64,000 nucleotides of DNA, taken from NCBI RefSeq assembly GCF_035046485.1, contig NC_085137.1, forward strand, positions 312,367,164 through 312,431,163. The letters run 5' to 3'. Shown here in pieces: positions 21,297 to 32,270 of this stretch (position 1 is the stretch's first letter; each line of letters opens with the position of its first letter). This DNA is from Aedes albopictus. Its lineage: Eukaryota > Arthropoda > Insecta > Diptera > Culicidae. Below the pieces are notes generated by a model. It had not been told where the DNA came from and did not search any database. It worked only from the letters and a program-made list of their open reading frames with translations. Made by a program: the position numbers and the translations under genes.

Positions 21297-21439
21297 TTTG
21301 CAGAATATTGATGTTCCAGATCATTCCAAAAAGTTCTTCTTATTATATCTGAAGTGATACAACTATGGTGAAACATTTCGATGAAACATTTCAAAGCGTG
21401 ACGGAAGGACAGACAACTCTGGGCTTTTATATATATGAT

Positions 21440-21955
21440 TAGATTATCCCCAAAGTTTTAACCCGTTAAAATGTAGTTGAATACTAGTAGAATTGTGTCA
21501 CCATTACAGATTTAACAAATGTTTGCGCCATATCTCAAACGCATCACGATATAGCAATATTTAAGCTAAACATGCGCATAACTAACAGTAGTGACAAAAT
21601 AGCTTATGGTAGTCATCGAAAAAAAGTTGCAAGATCATCCCATAAACATTTGTCAAGAACATAGTAGGCTTCGAAAATCGCACACAAAAAAGTTATAGGC
21701 CGAAAACTGGTTCCCAAACTCAATGAAAATGGAAAAAATAAATATACGTTTATTCAGCAAAGTTTTTTTTTGCATACTTTAGGTTATATTTTTGTAGAAA
21801 ATTTTGCATCAGGAAAAAGTTTCATGTCCCAAATTTATCAAAAATGAACTTAAAATATGGACGATCCCTACATAAAATGCATCTTAAAATGCATGAAAAA
21901 GTTGCCGAAGACATCCCATTGATATCTCGGCATGAAAAAAAAGTTTTTGATTTTT
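21440..21955. other. AT-rich dispersed repeat-like sequence
   Basis: No gene. Phrases such as AAAAAAGTTGCAAGATCATC resemble dispersed A/T-rich mosquito repeats, but no ends were found. Confidence 0.3.
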
Positions 21956-22850
21956 TACCCAAATGACTCTCTCCTGGACCAATGGCGGCGGCATAGAATT
22001 TCAGACAGCGCGCCGTAGCGGATCGCTCGGTACCCGCAATCCAATTTGTCGCCCTTTTTGTAGATGGAACACACGATACCTTCATCAATACCACCGGTAA
22101 TCCTTTCGTCTCCCAAATTTTGGTAATGATCCAGTGTAGTTCTCTCACCTGTACTTCTCACCGTATTTCAGTAGCTCGTTTGGTATTTGATCTGCTCCAG
22201 CGGCTTTGTTGATTTCCAACCGGTCAGGAGCCGAAAGTCTTTCATCCTCCGCACATACTCCTGGATCGTCCATTACGTCACGTCAGGAGCTTACAACGTC
22301 GCCATTAGGTGCTCAATGCTTATCGTTATGCTGCCGCCACAAAGCCTCTGCGCGAGCGGTTCAGCTTGTCGTAGAACTTCCGTGTGTCTTTAGCGCCTTG
22401 CAGCTCATCCGTTTTGTTTCGCGATCTCGTTCTTTCTGCTGGCGCTTCTTTTTCAGAAAGACTGAGTTCTCTCCCTTGTACGGAGTTGCTACATTTTTCT
22501 CGTTATGAACTGTTCACATTCGCAGTCGCCCCTTCAGTCATCTTCAAGTGTAGCTGAGCCAAGCTGCCCTTCCGTTGGCAAGGCCACTGCTGCGCGTAGT
22601 CTTGAGTTACTTCTACGTTCTCTACTGCAGTTCTACGCATAGTTGTCCCATGTTATATGGGATTCCCATATAACATGGGACAATTATGCGTAGGATGGCA
22701 GTCTAGCTGCACGATGTTGAGCCGCGGCGTTCGACTTCGACGCGTGATAAAAACCGTCGCAAGTTCTGTGCGCATGCATACAGCGACTAGGTAGTGATCC
22801 GAATCTGCATTCGCACTGTGGTATGTGCAGACATTGCATCGATAATTAAT
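21956..22850 (-). pseudogene. RTE-clade non-LTR retrotransposon fragment (EN end to start of RT)
   Basis: On the minus strand, about 22800-22770 reads SDHYLV (the SDH motif ending an EEP endonuclease). Then about 22220-22150 reads INKAAGADQIPNELLKYGEK and about 22080-22020 reads GIVCSIYKKGDKLDCG. These are the linker and first RT blocks of RTE/JAM1-like elements. The expected NYRGI block has decayed. A 61-bp palindrome interrupts it at 22633-22693. It stops before the catalytic RT motifs. Confidence 0.75.
22633..22693. repeat. 61-bp near-perfect palindrome
   Basis: The 30-bp arms beginning CTACGCATAGTTGTCCCATG are mirrored around a single T with one mismatch. It lies inside the RTE relic, so it is probably a minute hairpin insertion. 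Confidence 0.9.
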
Positions 22851-23790
22851 TTAGTATTTAATGCGTACGTTCCAAAAATGATTTTGTTATTGAAATTGTG
22901 CATTAGACAATTATACATGTTATAAGCAAGTCAAAGATTCCGAATGTAGTACCCATTTCAAAGGTACCTAATTCCAACTGGCTCCGACCTTGTATAGTGA
23001 CATGTGTTTGTCAAGTTCACCACAATCCAATAATCAATCTTCTCAAATCCATCGTCTATGGTTTTCAAGCTGCCGCCTGGAACCAGCATGACTCCGAATT
23101 ACAAAGTAATATTCCGAATGCAATTCCACGCATTCTAATTTTGGCAGCTGCGGCAGGTAGAAACTGATTCGATGCATCACTCACAACCGCGTCGTCGTCT
23201 TCGTCGCCGCCGCCGCGCCACCGGACGTGCGATTTGTTTGTGGTCTGGTCAGTCGTTCGTTCGTCCACAAAAGCCCAAACAAAGCCCATTATTGTTGGCA
23301 CAGTCAGTGACATGCGCGAGACGCATTAGTCACGGACCGAAAAGCACGCGTGTTTTGCACTCACTGACTGTGCCCGCAGAGCAATTAGATGGCGACGGCG
23401 ACGACGACATTGACCGATGCTAGCGATCAGTAGTGTTGCCATGGGTTATCGAGCGAATGGGAAATAATAATAGATCCAAAAACAAGCTTGTTATACATTT
23501 CCTGAGATTTATTGACTTTCTGAAATAAATTCTGAAAGAAGATACGGACTGATACCAATGGCGACCACAGTCACGAAAAGGGACTTGCGATTGGAAACCC
23601 GGTTGGTACCGTAATCTGGGGGGGTAGTTGATCACTATGGAATGCACGTCCATCAACCGCTGAGGACGCTACGATTATGTTTCAATGGAAGAACTTTTGA
23701 ATATATCTGAGGAATTTTTGAAAGTTTTTATGTCAACTGTGACAGATTTACAGTTCTCACGTTCTCATCTTCCTCGTATCCCACCGGGTT
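22851..23790. other. Unassigned sequence with a GC-rich patch and a solo MITE end
   Basis: The patch 23165-23420 is rich in CG and CCG and is open on both strands, but no domain is recognised. At about 23610, TACCGTAATCTGGGGGG plus TTGATCA resembles the left end of the MITE at 12468-13587. I found no partner end, so this is a truncated copy. Confidence 0.4.
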
Positions 23791-23799
23791 GGTCGTAGG

Positions 23800-26080
23800 G
23801 ATGCGCTGGTTGTGTGGCTGGGTCACTTGGGGTGGGCCTTATCGCTCGGGTCCCGGAAAGTCCGGGGAGTCCGAGGTGCCCAAGCCGGGGTGGTTTCGTC
23901 GGCTAGGTAATTGTTCCTTGGGGGAGCCCGAGGCGCTCGATGGTTTGCGTTCACGTGGGGGTTGGGACCCAGACCCAGAGTTTTTCGTCTGAGGGGGCAC
24001 AACCCGGGGAGTTCTGAACGGTGGTTTTGTGTGCGTGCCCGTGGCGTGGACATCCTTTCCTCATTGGTCGACCGGATTTGGTCGTGGTGTCGTGGTGGAG
24101 GGGTGGGTCGTTTGGGGTGGGACTTACCACTCGGATCCCGGGGAGTCCGAGACGTCCGAGGTGCCCACCCGCCGGTTGTTTGGCGCTTGTTGTATCTGAT
24201 CGTGTAGACCAGCTTATTTTATAAAGTTGATAACCTGGCGCTCGCGGACTTTGTCGTTGGCGAGTGATCTGGGAATATCGGTGATCTGGTGGGTTTGTCG
24301 GGGATGTTCCAGTGCCAGACAAACGCACAGGAAATGCTCGACCGAGTTTTGTGTGGAACAGGTCCTCCAGTGACGGCGGAAGCCGGAGATGTTGGCGGCC
24401 ATGTTGTGAGATGCCCGCGTGTGCCCCGTTCTTAGTCGGGACAGGACCGTTTGGCCCCGCCGGCAAGTCTTTCCCGGGTCTCGTTGCTGGCTTGGCCTTT
24501 TTGAGAAACAGGGTTCGGTCCCGCCTAAACTCGTTGGACCAGGATTGCCAAATGGTGTCCTAGGTTCATTTTTTGACGTCGTCAGCAGGAATTTCTTTGT
24601 ATATCGCAATGCCCAGGAGGCCACATTAGCACCGTCCGGTGCTCAGCGGAGTCAAGGGCCGCCTGGATGCCCTCAAAGAAGGGATGTTATGACTTCGGGT
24701 TCTCAATGGCGGGGATGGCGCTGTTGGAGCCAGTGACGATAAGTGCACACGATCTCTCGGGGTTATTGTAGCTTGGAAAATCCTCGCTGCTTCGGCTGAG
24801 AAGACCGAGCATTTCACTGGAAGGTGGTGGTGTTGTTCGGACTCAGTCCTGTGGACTCCTACGCCAAATGCGGACCCGTCAGTGTAACGGATCGCCCAAT
24901 CGTGATACCGGCTTCGAAGTCTCTCCAGGAAGTGGGCTTGAATTTGCTGGGGTTGGGCTTGCCCTGCAAAACGGTTTTTTTTATTGTTCTGTCTACTTTG
25001 GGTGCCCTGGCCGACCAGCTTCTCGGCCCGAGCCGGTGGAGACCTGCCGCCGGGGGAAGCGTGGCGTTGGCCACGGTTTGAAGGGCCAGGTTTGCTTGCC
25101 CTGCAAGGAAGAATTCTATTCCGTAGGTTAGCCGGCTGCCAATTACGGCTGCGGCGACTCGTAGGTGAGTGGTTCGGTCACACCGGGTTCTCCTGCCCGA
25201 GATGCTGCGGAGGAGATTTAGCCGGTTTTCACAGCTCATTTTGACAAGATCGAAGTGGGCCTGTAGGGTTAGGTGTCGATCCAGGGTGACCCCGAGGGTC
25301 TTCAGGGTCCTTCTTGTGGGAATTACCTCGTGGTTGATGGTTATGGGCTTCCGGGCGGTTGGTGGTTACTGGCACATATGTGCAGTCTTGCCGACTTGAC
25401 GGTGTAAAAATCGAATCCGGCTTTGGCAGCCCATTTACCGACAGCGGCGGTAGCTGTTTGAGCCTTTTTCCTGATGGCCTGCGGGTGCACACCGCACCGA
25501 TCACAATAAGGGTGATGTCATCGGCGTACTCCTTCAGGTATACGCCCATCGGTATTGCCTCGAAGATACCGCTCATGGTCACCAAGAAGATGGTTACCGC
25601 GATCACATCCTTGGGGAACGCCTGTTTCTTCGTCTCGGATGCTGCTGCGGTTGTTCCCGATGATCACTTGAAAGGACCTCCCAGTGAGGAAATCCTTTAG
25701 AAACTGGATCAGGTTCCCGATCACTCCCCAATCGACTAACCTTGCTAGAGCGTCGAGGTACCATGTCCGATTGTAAGCCTTGGCCAAGTCAAGCGAAATT
25801 AGCTCAGGATGTTGGTTGCTTCCTAAAGCATCGTCCTGGGTCTGGCCTAATTCGGCCAGGAAGGTGCCACGTCCGGCCCGGAAGGCATGCTGCGGGTGGT
25901 CCAAGTGTCCGTGGACTTCCAAATGTTCCACCAGACGGCAGTTGACCATCTTCTCCATCGCTTTGGAGGCGCAGCTGGTAAGTGCAATTGGCTGGTAGCT
26001 AGATACTTGGTTGCCTGGGCCGGACCCTTTTGGGATCGGAACCACCAGGCTATCAAAGATCCGTGGTCGAAACGTTGGGA
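23800..26080 (-). pseudogene. I-clade-like non-LTR retrotransposon relic (RT to RNase H/C-terminus)
   Basis: On the minus strand from about 26045, blocks read VPIPKG, YQPIALTSCASKAMEKMV, HAFRAGRGT, ISLDLAKAYNRTW and GVPQG. This is an RT fingers-palm region with AYNRT where AYDRT is expected. At about 25530 comes EYADDITL, the catalytic box, in another frame. Near 24450 comes TVLSRLRTGHT, a motif seen near the end of RNase H-bearing I-like proteins. Several frameshifts and a changed catalytic Asp make it inactive. The region is GC-rich compared with its neighbours. The clade is by motif memory; Outcast or Jockey-like are alternatives. Confidence 0.7.
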
Positions 26081-26169
26081 TTACAACAAACGTCGTTAGT
26101 TTATTAAAGACTGCCTAGCTGAAAAACTTTAAATGTGAAATTTATTACAACCTATGCTTTTGAACCCTG

Positions 26170-26560
26170 ATTGAGGTATAACAGACGACGAACAGCTCGC
26201 GGTTTTTTTTTGCAAGCAGGAAGGAGTGAGTAGCGAATAATGAAGAGCGAATAATGATGAGTGAGCATTATCAGTGAGGATTGAGAAGAGAGAAATGGGA
26301 AGAAAGTAGAGTGCCGTGAGACCTGATCAGTGAAAAGTAAGAAGTGAACTGTCAAAAATGGGCAATGAAAAGTGAAGTTTGAGCGTTGTGATGAAGTAAA
26401 AAGTGAGGAACGAAGAGTGAGCATTGATGAATGGGGAAGCAGGACTTAATGAGAACTAAGCAGAAATGAGGATTGAAAAGAGAATGTATATCAAAGTGAA
26501 TCAGTATTCAGCAAGGAATGTAAATCAGTAAGGGGTGCGAAGTGAACAACATTAAGTTAA
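26170..26560. repeat. Purine-rich degenerate repeat
   Basis: The plus strand is a run of degenerate GAGTGA, AATGAAGAG and GAAGAG phrases (for example AGCGAATAATGA twice near 26230). Strand asymmetry is strong: few pyrimidine runs occur over about 390 bp. No fixed period is evident. Confidence 0.6.
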
Positions 26561-27950
26561 GTCAAACATTTTCCAAAGTTCATTGTGTTAGTCAAAAATG
26601 TTTAAAATTGTATTATAGTCGGTTCTAGCAACGTGTGTCGACATTGTCTTAGTGAAAATCCCACTGTGCACCCTTTCAAATAAAATGTCCTTAAACATCA
26701 GTCCTAAGACCTGCGTCATACAGCATGTAGGTTAAACGTGTGACCAGCAAACCGCTACTTGATGACTAGTCCACTTTTCGATCACCGGTCGGCCAGGGCA
26801 AGTGTTATTAGTCGCCATTCGCACGCGCTCGTTTCCCGCCAATTACACCCGGTCCAACCAAAATCGCGCGCACAACCAGAGATTTATCGTGGAACGCGTG
26901 CGTCCGTGTTCTCCAATTTCTCACCGGACCGTGGCATCGTCGTCCGTTCACTGCTCGCGCATGTGATGCCATTGTTAAAGTGTGGTCGGCGGAGATCGCG
27001 CCGACCGCATCCATCCATCGTCCACCGAATATCCCGCATCGTCACACACAAAAGTGATAATCACAAACCGCAGTGCCGCTGGCTGCCGCCGAGGCAATCG
27101 CACACGGACACGGTCTGCTGCTTCCAATTTGATCTTTATTTGATCGCTTCAGCCGCGTCCGCCGTAGCTGTTGTTGAGCTTTTCGGTCACACGCGTCTCG
27201 GTTCCCATTTCGGGATGTCATTTGTGCTGGGGGAGGGCAGTGCGGTCGGTGGAATTGGGAGCCTTTGTTGACCGTCTGTTTGTTATTTGGTTTGAACGAA
27301 CGAACACTTTGGTGGCATTTATCGCATTTTATAATCACGGTGATGTTTCAGATATTTTTTGTTTTTCAATTTTTGTGTCGGGTAGCGATGGTGACACGTT
27401 ATTTGGTTGGTTTCTATTCCAGCAATTCTCAATTTAAGTTCCTTCGAATGACAAAATTCAGTAGGTACATACGATACGATTGTTCTTCAAGTCATTGTCA
27501 TGTATGTCCAAGATACGTATAAATCATAAACATAATCACGTCCTCATCAATCACAACCTCAGCAATAGCACAACCTCTCCTGCCTCTGTTTCTACCAGCA
27601 ATCATGTACTTTGTTTTGTTCGAGTTTGTTGTCAAGTAAGCTCTTCAGGGGAGCAAAAGTTTTCTCCACTGCCTTACGACCAATGTGGATGATCATCCGC
27701 AAATAAAGCATTGCGCATATTAGCCTAATTATAATAGTTTCACCGGTGGAATTCTTATAATTTCGAAGTAGCAGCAAATAAGGTATTACGAGTGTTTGAG
27801 CGTGTCCACCATAAAAACAAGTGAATTGTTACCTTATCTACATGTATACGCAGATTTAGCAATGCATGAAATATGTTATTTTTGATCAGAGATTACTCAA
27901 AATAGCAATTTAAATGTTGCAGTCGATTCGGGGTGAAATGAACACTGGAA
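26561..27950. other. Unassigned, partly GC-rich sequence; possible host promoter or 5' UTR
   Basis: The stretch 26750-27270 is CpG-rich and open in one plus frame (26759-27271), but the translation is Ser/Arg/His-rich with no domain. It lacks the repeat character of its surroundings. It could be a host gene's first exon or promoter. I see no TATA box or splice site convincing enough to call. The rest is AT-rich without features. Confidence 0.35.
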
Positions 27951-28098
27951 ATCATATATATAAAATCCCAGCGTTGTCTGTCTGTCTGTCCGTAACGCTT
28001 TGAAATGTTTCGCTGAAATGTTTCACCATAGTTGTATCAAATTTCTAAAAGGTACGAGAACATTCTGAATGTTTTTTGACTTTCTAGGAATAATAAGA

Positions 28099-28123
28099 AG
28101 AACCTTCTGGAATGTTCAGGAAC
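28099..28123. promoter_or_regulatory. Five-unit heat-shock-element motif
   Basis: Pentamers AGAAC, CTTCT, GGAAT, GTTCA, GGAAC alternate nGAAn/nTTCn perfectly, about 150 bp inside the Helitron 5' end. Confidence 0.6.
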
Positions 28124-28420
28124 ATCAATATTCTAAAAATTCTAAGAACTTTCTGGAAGTTCCAGAAAATAAATAACGTTCTGGAATGCTCTAAAATATG
28201 GAACTTCTTAAATTTTCGAGAATCCCCTTGAAGTTTCTGGACGCTTCAGAAAGAAAAAGAAGACGAACCTTCTGCAGCATTATGAAACACCTTTTTTTTT
28301 TGGCGTAACGTCCCAACTGGGGACAAACCCTGCTTTTCAGCTTAGTGTCTATGAGCTCAGTTATTAACTGAGAACTTCGGCTTCTAATAACCACTTCTAA
28401 GTTGTTAAACGTTTTAGAAA

Positions 28421-28532
28421 AGAACCTTCTAGAATGTTCTAGAGCATGAAACTTTATTATATTGGGAAAAAGTTATGGACGTTAGGGAACGAGCAAGGAA
28501 CCAAAAAAGAACCTTCTAGAATGTTCTGGAAC
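28421..28532. promoter_or_regulatory. Two multi-unit heat-shock-element motifs
   Basis: 28421-28440 (AGAACCTTCTAGAATGTTCT) has four perfect units and 28508-28532 (AGAAC, CTTCT, AGAAT, GTTCT, GGAAC) has five. They are the counterparts of the sites at 20126-20239 in the sister Helitron. Confidence 0.6.
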
Positions 28533-29001
28533 ATAAAAATCCATAAAATTTCCAGAAACCTCCTGAAAGATACTGAACGTTACAAAAGTAAAACAATCAT
28601 CTGAGATATTCTGGATATCACACTTCCTCAAATATGGAAAACTTTCTGTGCGTTACTGAACGTTTCAATCAGAGAAAGGAGAAGAATTATTTGGAATGTT
28701 CTGTACACTTTTCATTCTTAATTTCAAGAACTTTCTGGAAGTTAATGAAAGTCCACGAAAGAAGTAAAGGGCCTTCTAAAATGTTCTGGAACACCCAAAT
28801 TCATTCAATTTCGAGACCTTTCTAGAGATTACTGAATATTTCAGAATGAAGAATAATAATCTACGAAAATGTTCTAGATAATCAAAATTCTTAGAACTTT
28901 CGAGAAGTTACTAGACAAAAACAAGACAAAGACCTTCTGCAAACTTTTTTAAATTTACGAAAAGTGTCTGAGAGTTTGTGAACGTTCCAGAAAGAATGAA
29001 A

Positions 29002-29683
29002 CGGGCTTGGTGGTCTAGTGGCTACCGCTTCTGATTCGTATGCAGAAGGTCATGGGTTCAATCCCTGGCCCGTTCTTTTCATCCTACTTTGTATCTTTCT
29101 ATCCACTTTCTCTCACTCTCTCTTCTTTACATATACAACTCATGTATATTCATATGTTCATAGCCATCGCTAGAACCAGAAACGAATTGAAAAAAGTCGT
29201 TTCCCTCCCTTCCAACTTCCACTCACAGCACAGTGTATATATAACGCCTATAAGTTATGCAACCAAAGCGTGCTGTGCCGCTTGACCTTATTCACCTTAT
29301 TCACCACACAATCTATCACGAACACTATAAATAACCCTATCCGTGGATCGCATCACCGACCCAACGGTGACTCCCAGATCTCCCATCCTTTCCGTCTAAC
29401 AAATACCCCAGTCCGTGCGGGTTGTGGGGACGCAGAGTGCTCTCGGTCTCTAGTAGCAACAACCAGTACACTCTAACATTCCTTTCCCTTCCCAGCTGAC
29501 TATAAGGACTTGGCCGGCGCCGTTATTGATCAAATATGCATGAGCTGCTAAAATTGCACTTTGAGAATAAGTGGAATGTCCCAGCCCCTTATTCAGTTGG
29601 ATCACAGTGCAACTGGTACCAGTTCATATCAATCACGGAGGAGCAACCATTGACATGTATAGTCAGAATTGATCGTTTTTGAT
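29002..29683 (+). mobile_element. Long tRNA-derived SINE, 682 bp, complete
   Basis: It is flanked by a perfect 19-bp direct repeat starting CGTTCCAGAAAG (28983-29001 and 29684-29702). The first ~70 bases are tRNA-like: CGGGC/GCCCG acceptor pairing, A-box-like GGTGGTCTAGTGG, a CTTCTG...CAGAAG stem, and B box GGGTTCAATCC. The remaining ~600 bases have no ORF and end GATCGTTTTTGAT. It is longer than Feilai and I cannot name the family. Confidence 0.85.
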
Positions 29684-29867
29684 CGTTCCAGAAAGAATGA
29701 AAAATACCCTTTAAGAAGGTTCTGGAACAACCAAATTCATAAAATGTTTGAGAAATTTCTGAAAGCTACTGAGAAAAGAAAAAGTCTCTAGAATATTCTG
29801 GAACATTAAACTTCCCAGGTACTTTCCAGAAGTTACTGAATGTTTCAGAAAGAATAAGAAAACTAAC

Positions 29868-30067
29868 CTTCTGGAATTTTCTGGAACAAATTTTTAAATG
29901 CCGATTATGTTCGGGGAACTTGTCAACGTTCAAGAAAAAAAATGTCAAATGGACCTTCTGAAAAGTTTTGGAAAATCAGAATTCATTAAATTTTGAGAAC
30001 TTTCTGGAGATTACTAAACGTTCAAGAGAGAAGCATTCTGGAGAGAGATTCTGGAATGTTCTCGAAA
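29868..30067. promoter_or_regulatory. Two four-unit heat-shock-element motifs
   Basis: 29868-29887 (CTTCT, GGAAT, TTTCT, GGAAC) and 30048-30067 (ATTCT, GGAAT, GTTCT, CGAAA) match the alternating pattern. Three-unit matches lie between them, for example near 29726 and 29792. Confidence 0.5.
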
Positions 30068-30148
30068 ACAGTTTCATTGAAGAAGTGTAACTGGAAATTT
30101 AAAAACATTTTTTCTAGCTAACGTGGCTAGCCACGTCGGGTCAGCTAG

Positions 30149-32270
30149 TTACGAATAAATGTACGCACATTGCATACTGTTAGGGGTTTTAGATAGTTTG
30201 GAAAAAGTCAATTCGATTATTTTCTCCTAAAGTTTATTTAATTAACGTTGATGTTATGTTAATTCGTCTAAGATGGAGTATTATATCTGTGGTATTGATC
30301 TCCGTAGGCAAATTACTTAACTGGTTGATATTATCAAAGATACAGCATAAAATATGCAGGGTTGTCCATTATGCCCCGGTGGGTGTCCATTTCGGCCCGT
30401 ACCATTCCTGCCAGCTCCAAAAAACACGGTTTATAATTCATTATTTCTTCACAATAATGACATTCTACCTGATGTAAATGATTGAAATACGTAGGAAACA
30501 AGTTAAAGTTGTAAGCCAACTGATAATATGTTAAGTTTTTGTTTAATATACAGGCCTATCATACTCATTTGTTTAGGGTGTCCATTATGCCCCTAATTCC
30601 CCTATTAACAGTAGAGAGAACCTGAAATGTATTCTGGATACCACCTATTTTAAGCGTTCTAGATAAATGAAAAGTGACTGCCTAATACTTCTTTATTGAA
30701 CATTTCTTATTGCAATAAGGCCTAATTCAACGATTTTGAAGTGCATATTGTATGTGAGTGTATGTCAATGTCCTCTTGCATACCTGCACATTTGAGGGGT
30801 TTTAGTGATACAATTTACGATTTCCAATAATTTTGAAGTAAATTCTTAATTGTTTGGCGTATTTTCAACGTAAGTCAACGGAATAGGATCTGATTGATCC
30901 AATAATCGATATTGAGAAGTATCTACTTTTATCAGCTCTCCGGAAAGAGACATACTTCACCATGCAAATCCTAATTATATTTTTTTTAAGTTTTCATAAT
31001 ATTACCCATGCTTATGCAATAAATAATATCATAGAAATGAATCACTCTGATAAAAACAGATAGGTAGTGTTCAAGAAAATTTGGGAAAGCCAACTCTTTT
31101 GCCAAATTTTTCCCTAAATCCCTAACCCAGACATCACAATCGAGCACAATGTGGATGCTAGCTTCGATTATAAAAGCTAATTCCTTCTGCGCATATTCCC
31201 TCATTTGTCTTTGTCGTCTCGAGGGAAATGCTTCGAAGGGTAGTTGCCTACCCACCTTCTTCGTTTGCGTTTTCGCTCGTTATTCTTTGACGGTCGGCTC
31301 GGTTGTGGTTGCCTATTCGCCTTCCGATCGGACTTTCATCAGTTTCATCGCCTAAGGCAGCCCGACGCAAGTTGTCTATCAGTTACCGAAGAATAATAAG
31401 CAAAAACGAAAAGAAGATTTTAATTTATACTTCGCAGTGCTTCGCTGACGCTGATGAGAAGAAGCAGATTGCATTTATACCGCACAATAGAATCCAAAAG
31501 AATGCTTGAACGTGATAAAGCATCAAAACTAGAACATTTCATCACTTTTGGCACTTTAAATTAGGAAACTTTCAAATAATTCCGAACTCTCTTGCGAATA
31601 TTTTTTGTTGATCCTTGAAAGAACCTTTTTTCAAATTTTATTTTATTTATTCCTCGGCGTGTGTTTGAGGAATCTCTTCGCTGCTTGGTGACTGGGTGTC
31701 GCCATCTTGTGGCGGGACCTCTACTTCGACATTGTCACCTCGTCTCCTGGCACGTCACCAGGCAGGTCCTTGGTTGGCGACCTTTGTCGCCGTCTGCGCT
31801 TCCTTCGACGGCACGGATGCGGTTCTCCGCCGCCTCCGTATACGGTAATTTTTTGGAGTGTGAGCCGCTGCTCATAGAAAACATATTTTAAGCAACATTG
31901 TATGTTAGCGATGTGGAGCTACGGTTGCCATTCTAGCCCTATAAGATTTTCAAAGACTCATTGCATTTATGCTATTTTTTCGACTTTTGTGGCTTAACTT
32001 TTGTTGTGGGATATGTATATGATTCATTCCACGCACTTCTACACCGCGGTTGCTGAACTTATTTCAGTGCTCCAGCTGTCGATTTTTTTTTGCACCAAAA
32101 TGAAGATTATTACTTATATTATTCGAATAGTACCTAAAACCTTGAAAAACTGTTTCAAGAAAGTAGCTAATTTCTTAGCGGTAAGTCAAAATTTGTCATT
32201 TTTGCGATGTTGTCCCGTTACGCTCTGTTTCTAATGGCGCTCAAATGTGAGGTTAGGTAACGAAAGATTT
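30149..32270. other. Unassigned sequence with a short direct repeat
   Basis: GTCCATTATGCCCC occurs at about 30363 and 30580, each beside GGGTGTCCAT-type phrases, suggesting a truncated MITE with subterminal repeats. The minus-strand frame at 30986-31255 and the GC-rich patch at 31650-31870 encode basic peptides without a domain I recognise. Confidence 0.35.

Larger units (their letters stand above)
19203..21438 (-). mobile_element. Non-autonomous Helitron with an extra 5' segment
   Basis: On the minus strand the 3' end is CCGACGTGGCTAGCCACG mirrored stem, then CTAG at 19206-19203, followed by T. The outer 5' end is TCATATATATAAAAG at 21438. A second 5' end with the same signature (TCATATACATAAAATTCC) lies at 20704. 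The stretch 19203-20704 matches 27952-30148 (without its SINE). The segment 20705-21438 looks like an additional partial copy joined upstream. The interior is a degenerate repeat rich in GAAC/TTC motifs. It has no Rep/Hel coding capacity. Confidence 0.8.
27952..30148 (+). mobile_element. Non-autonomous Helitron carrying a 682-bp SINE
   Basis: It begins TCATATATATAAAATCCCAG after an A and ends GTCGGGTCAGCTAG before a T, the A|T insertion pattern of Helitrons. A short stem (CGTGGCTAGCCACG) lies just upstream of the 3' end. It is a sister of 19203-20704, in inverted orientation. Without the SINE and one TSD copy it is about 1.5 kb. It encodes no Rep/Hel protein. The interior is a degenerate repeat of about 110 bp with GAAC/TTC blocks. 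Confidence 0.85.

Noticed and set aside
29002..29075. Possible genuine tRNA gene with good arm pairing
   Set aside because: It is the start of a 682-bp retroposed element with a 19-bp target duplication, and the anticodon stem is not of normal length.
19203..30148. One composite transposon with 1.5-kb inverted ends
   Set aside because: Each end is a complete Helitron with its own TC and CTAG termini, so two separate insertions explain the inverted pair better.
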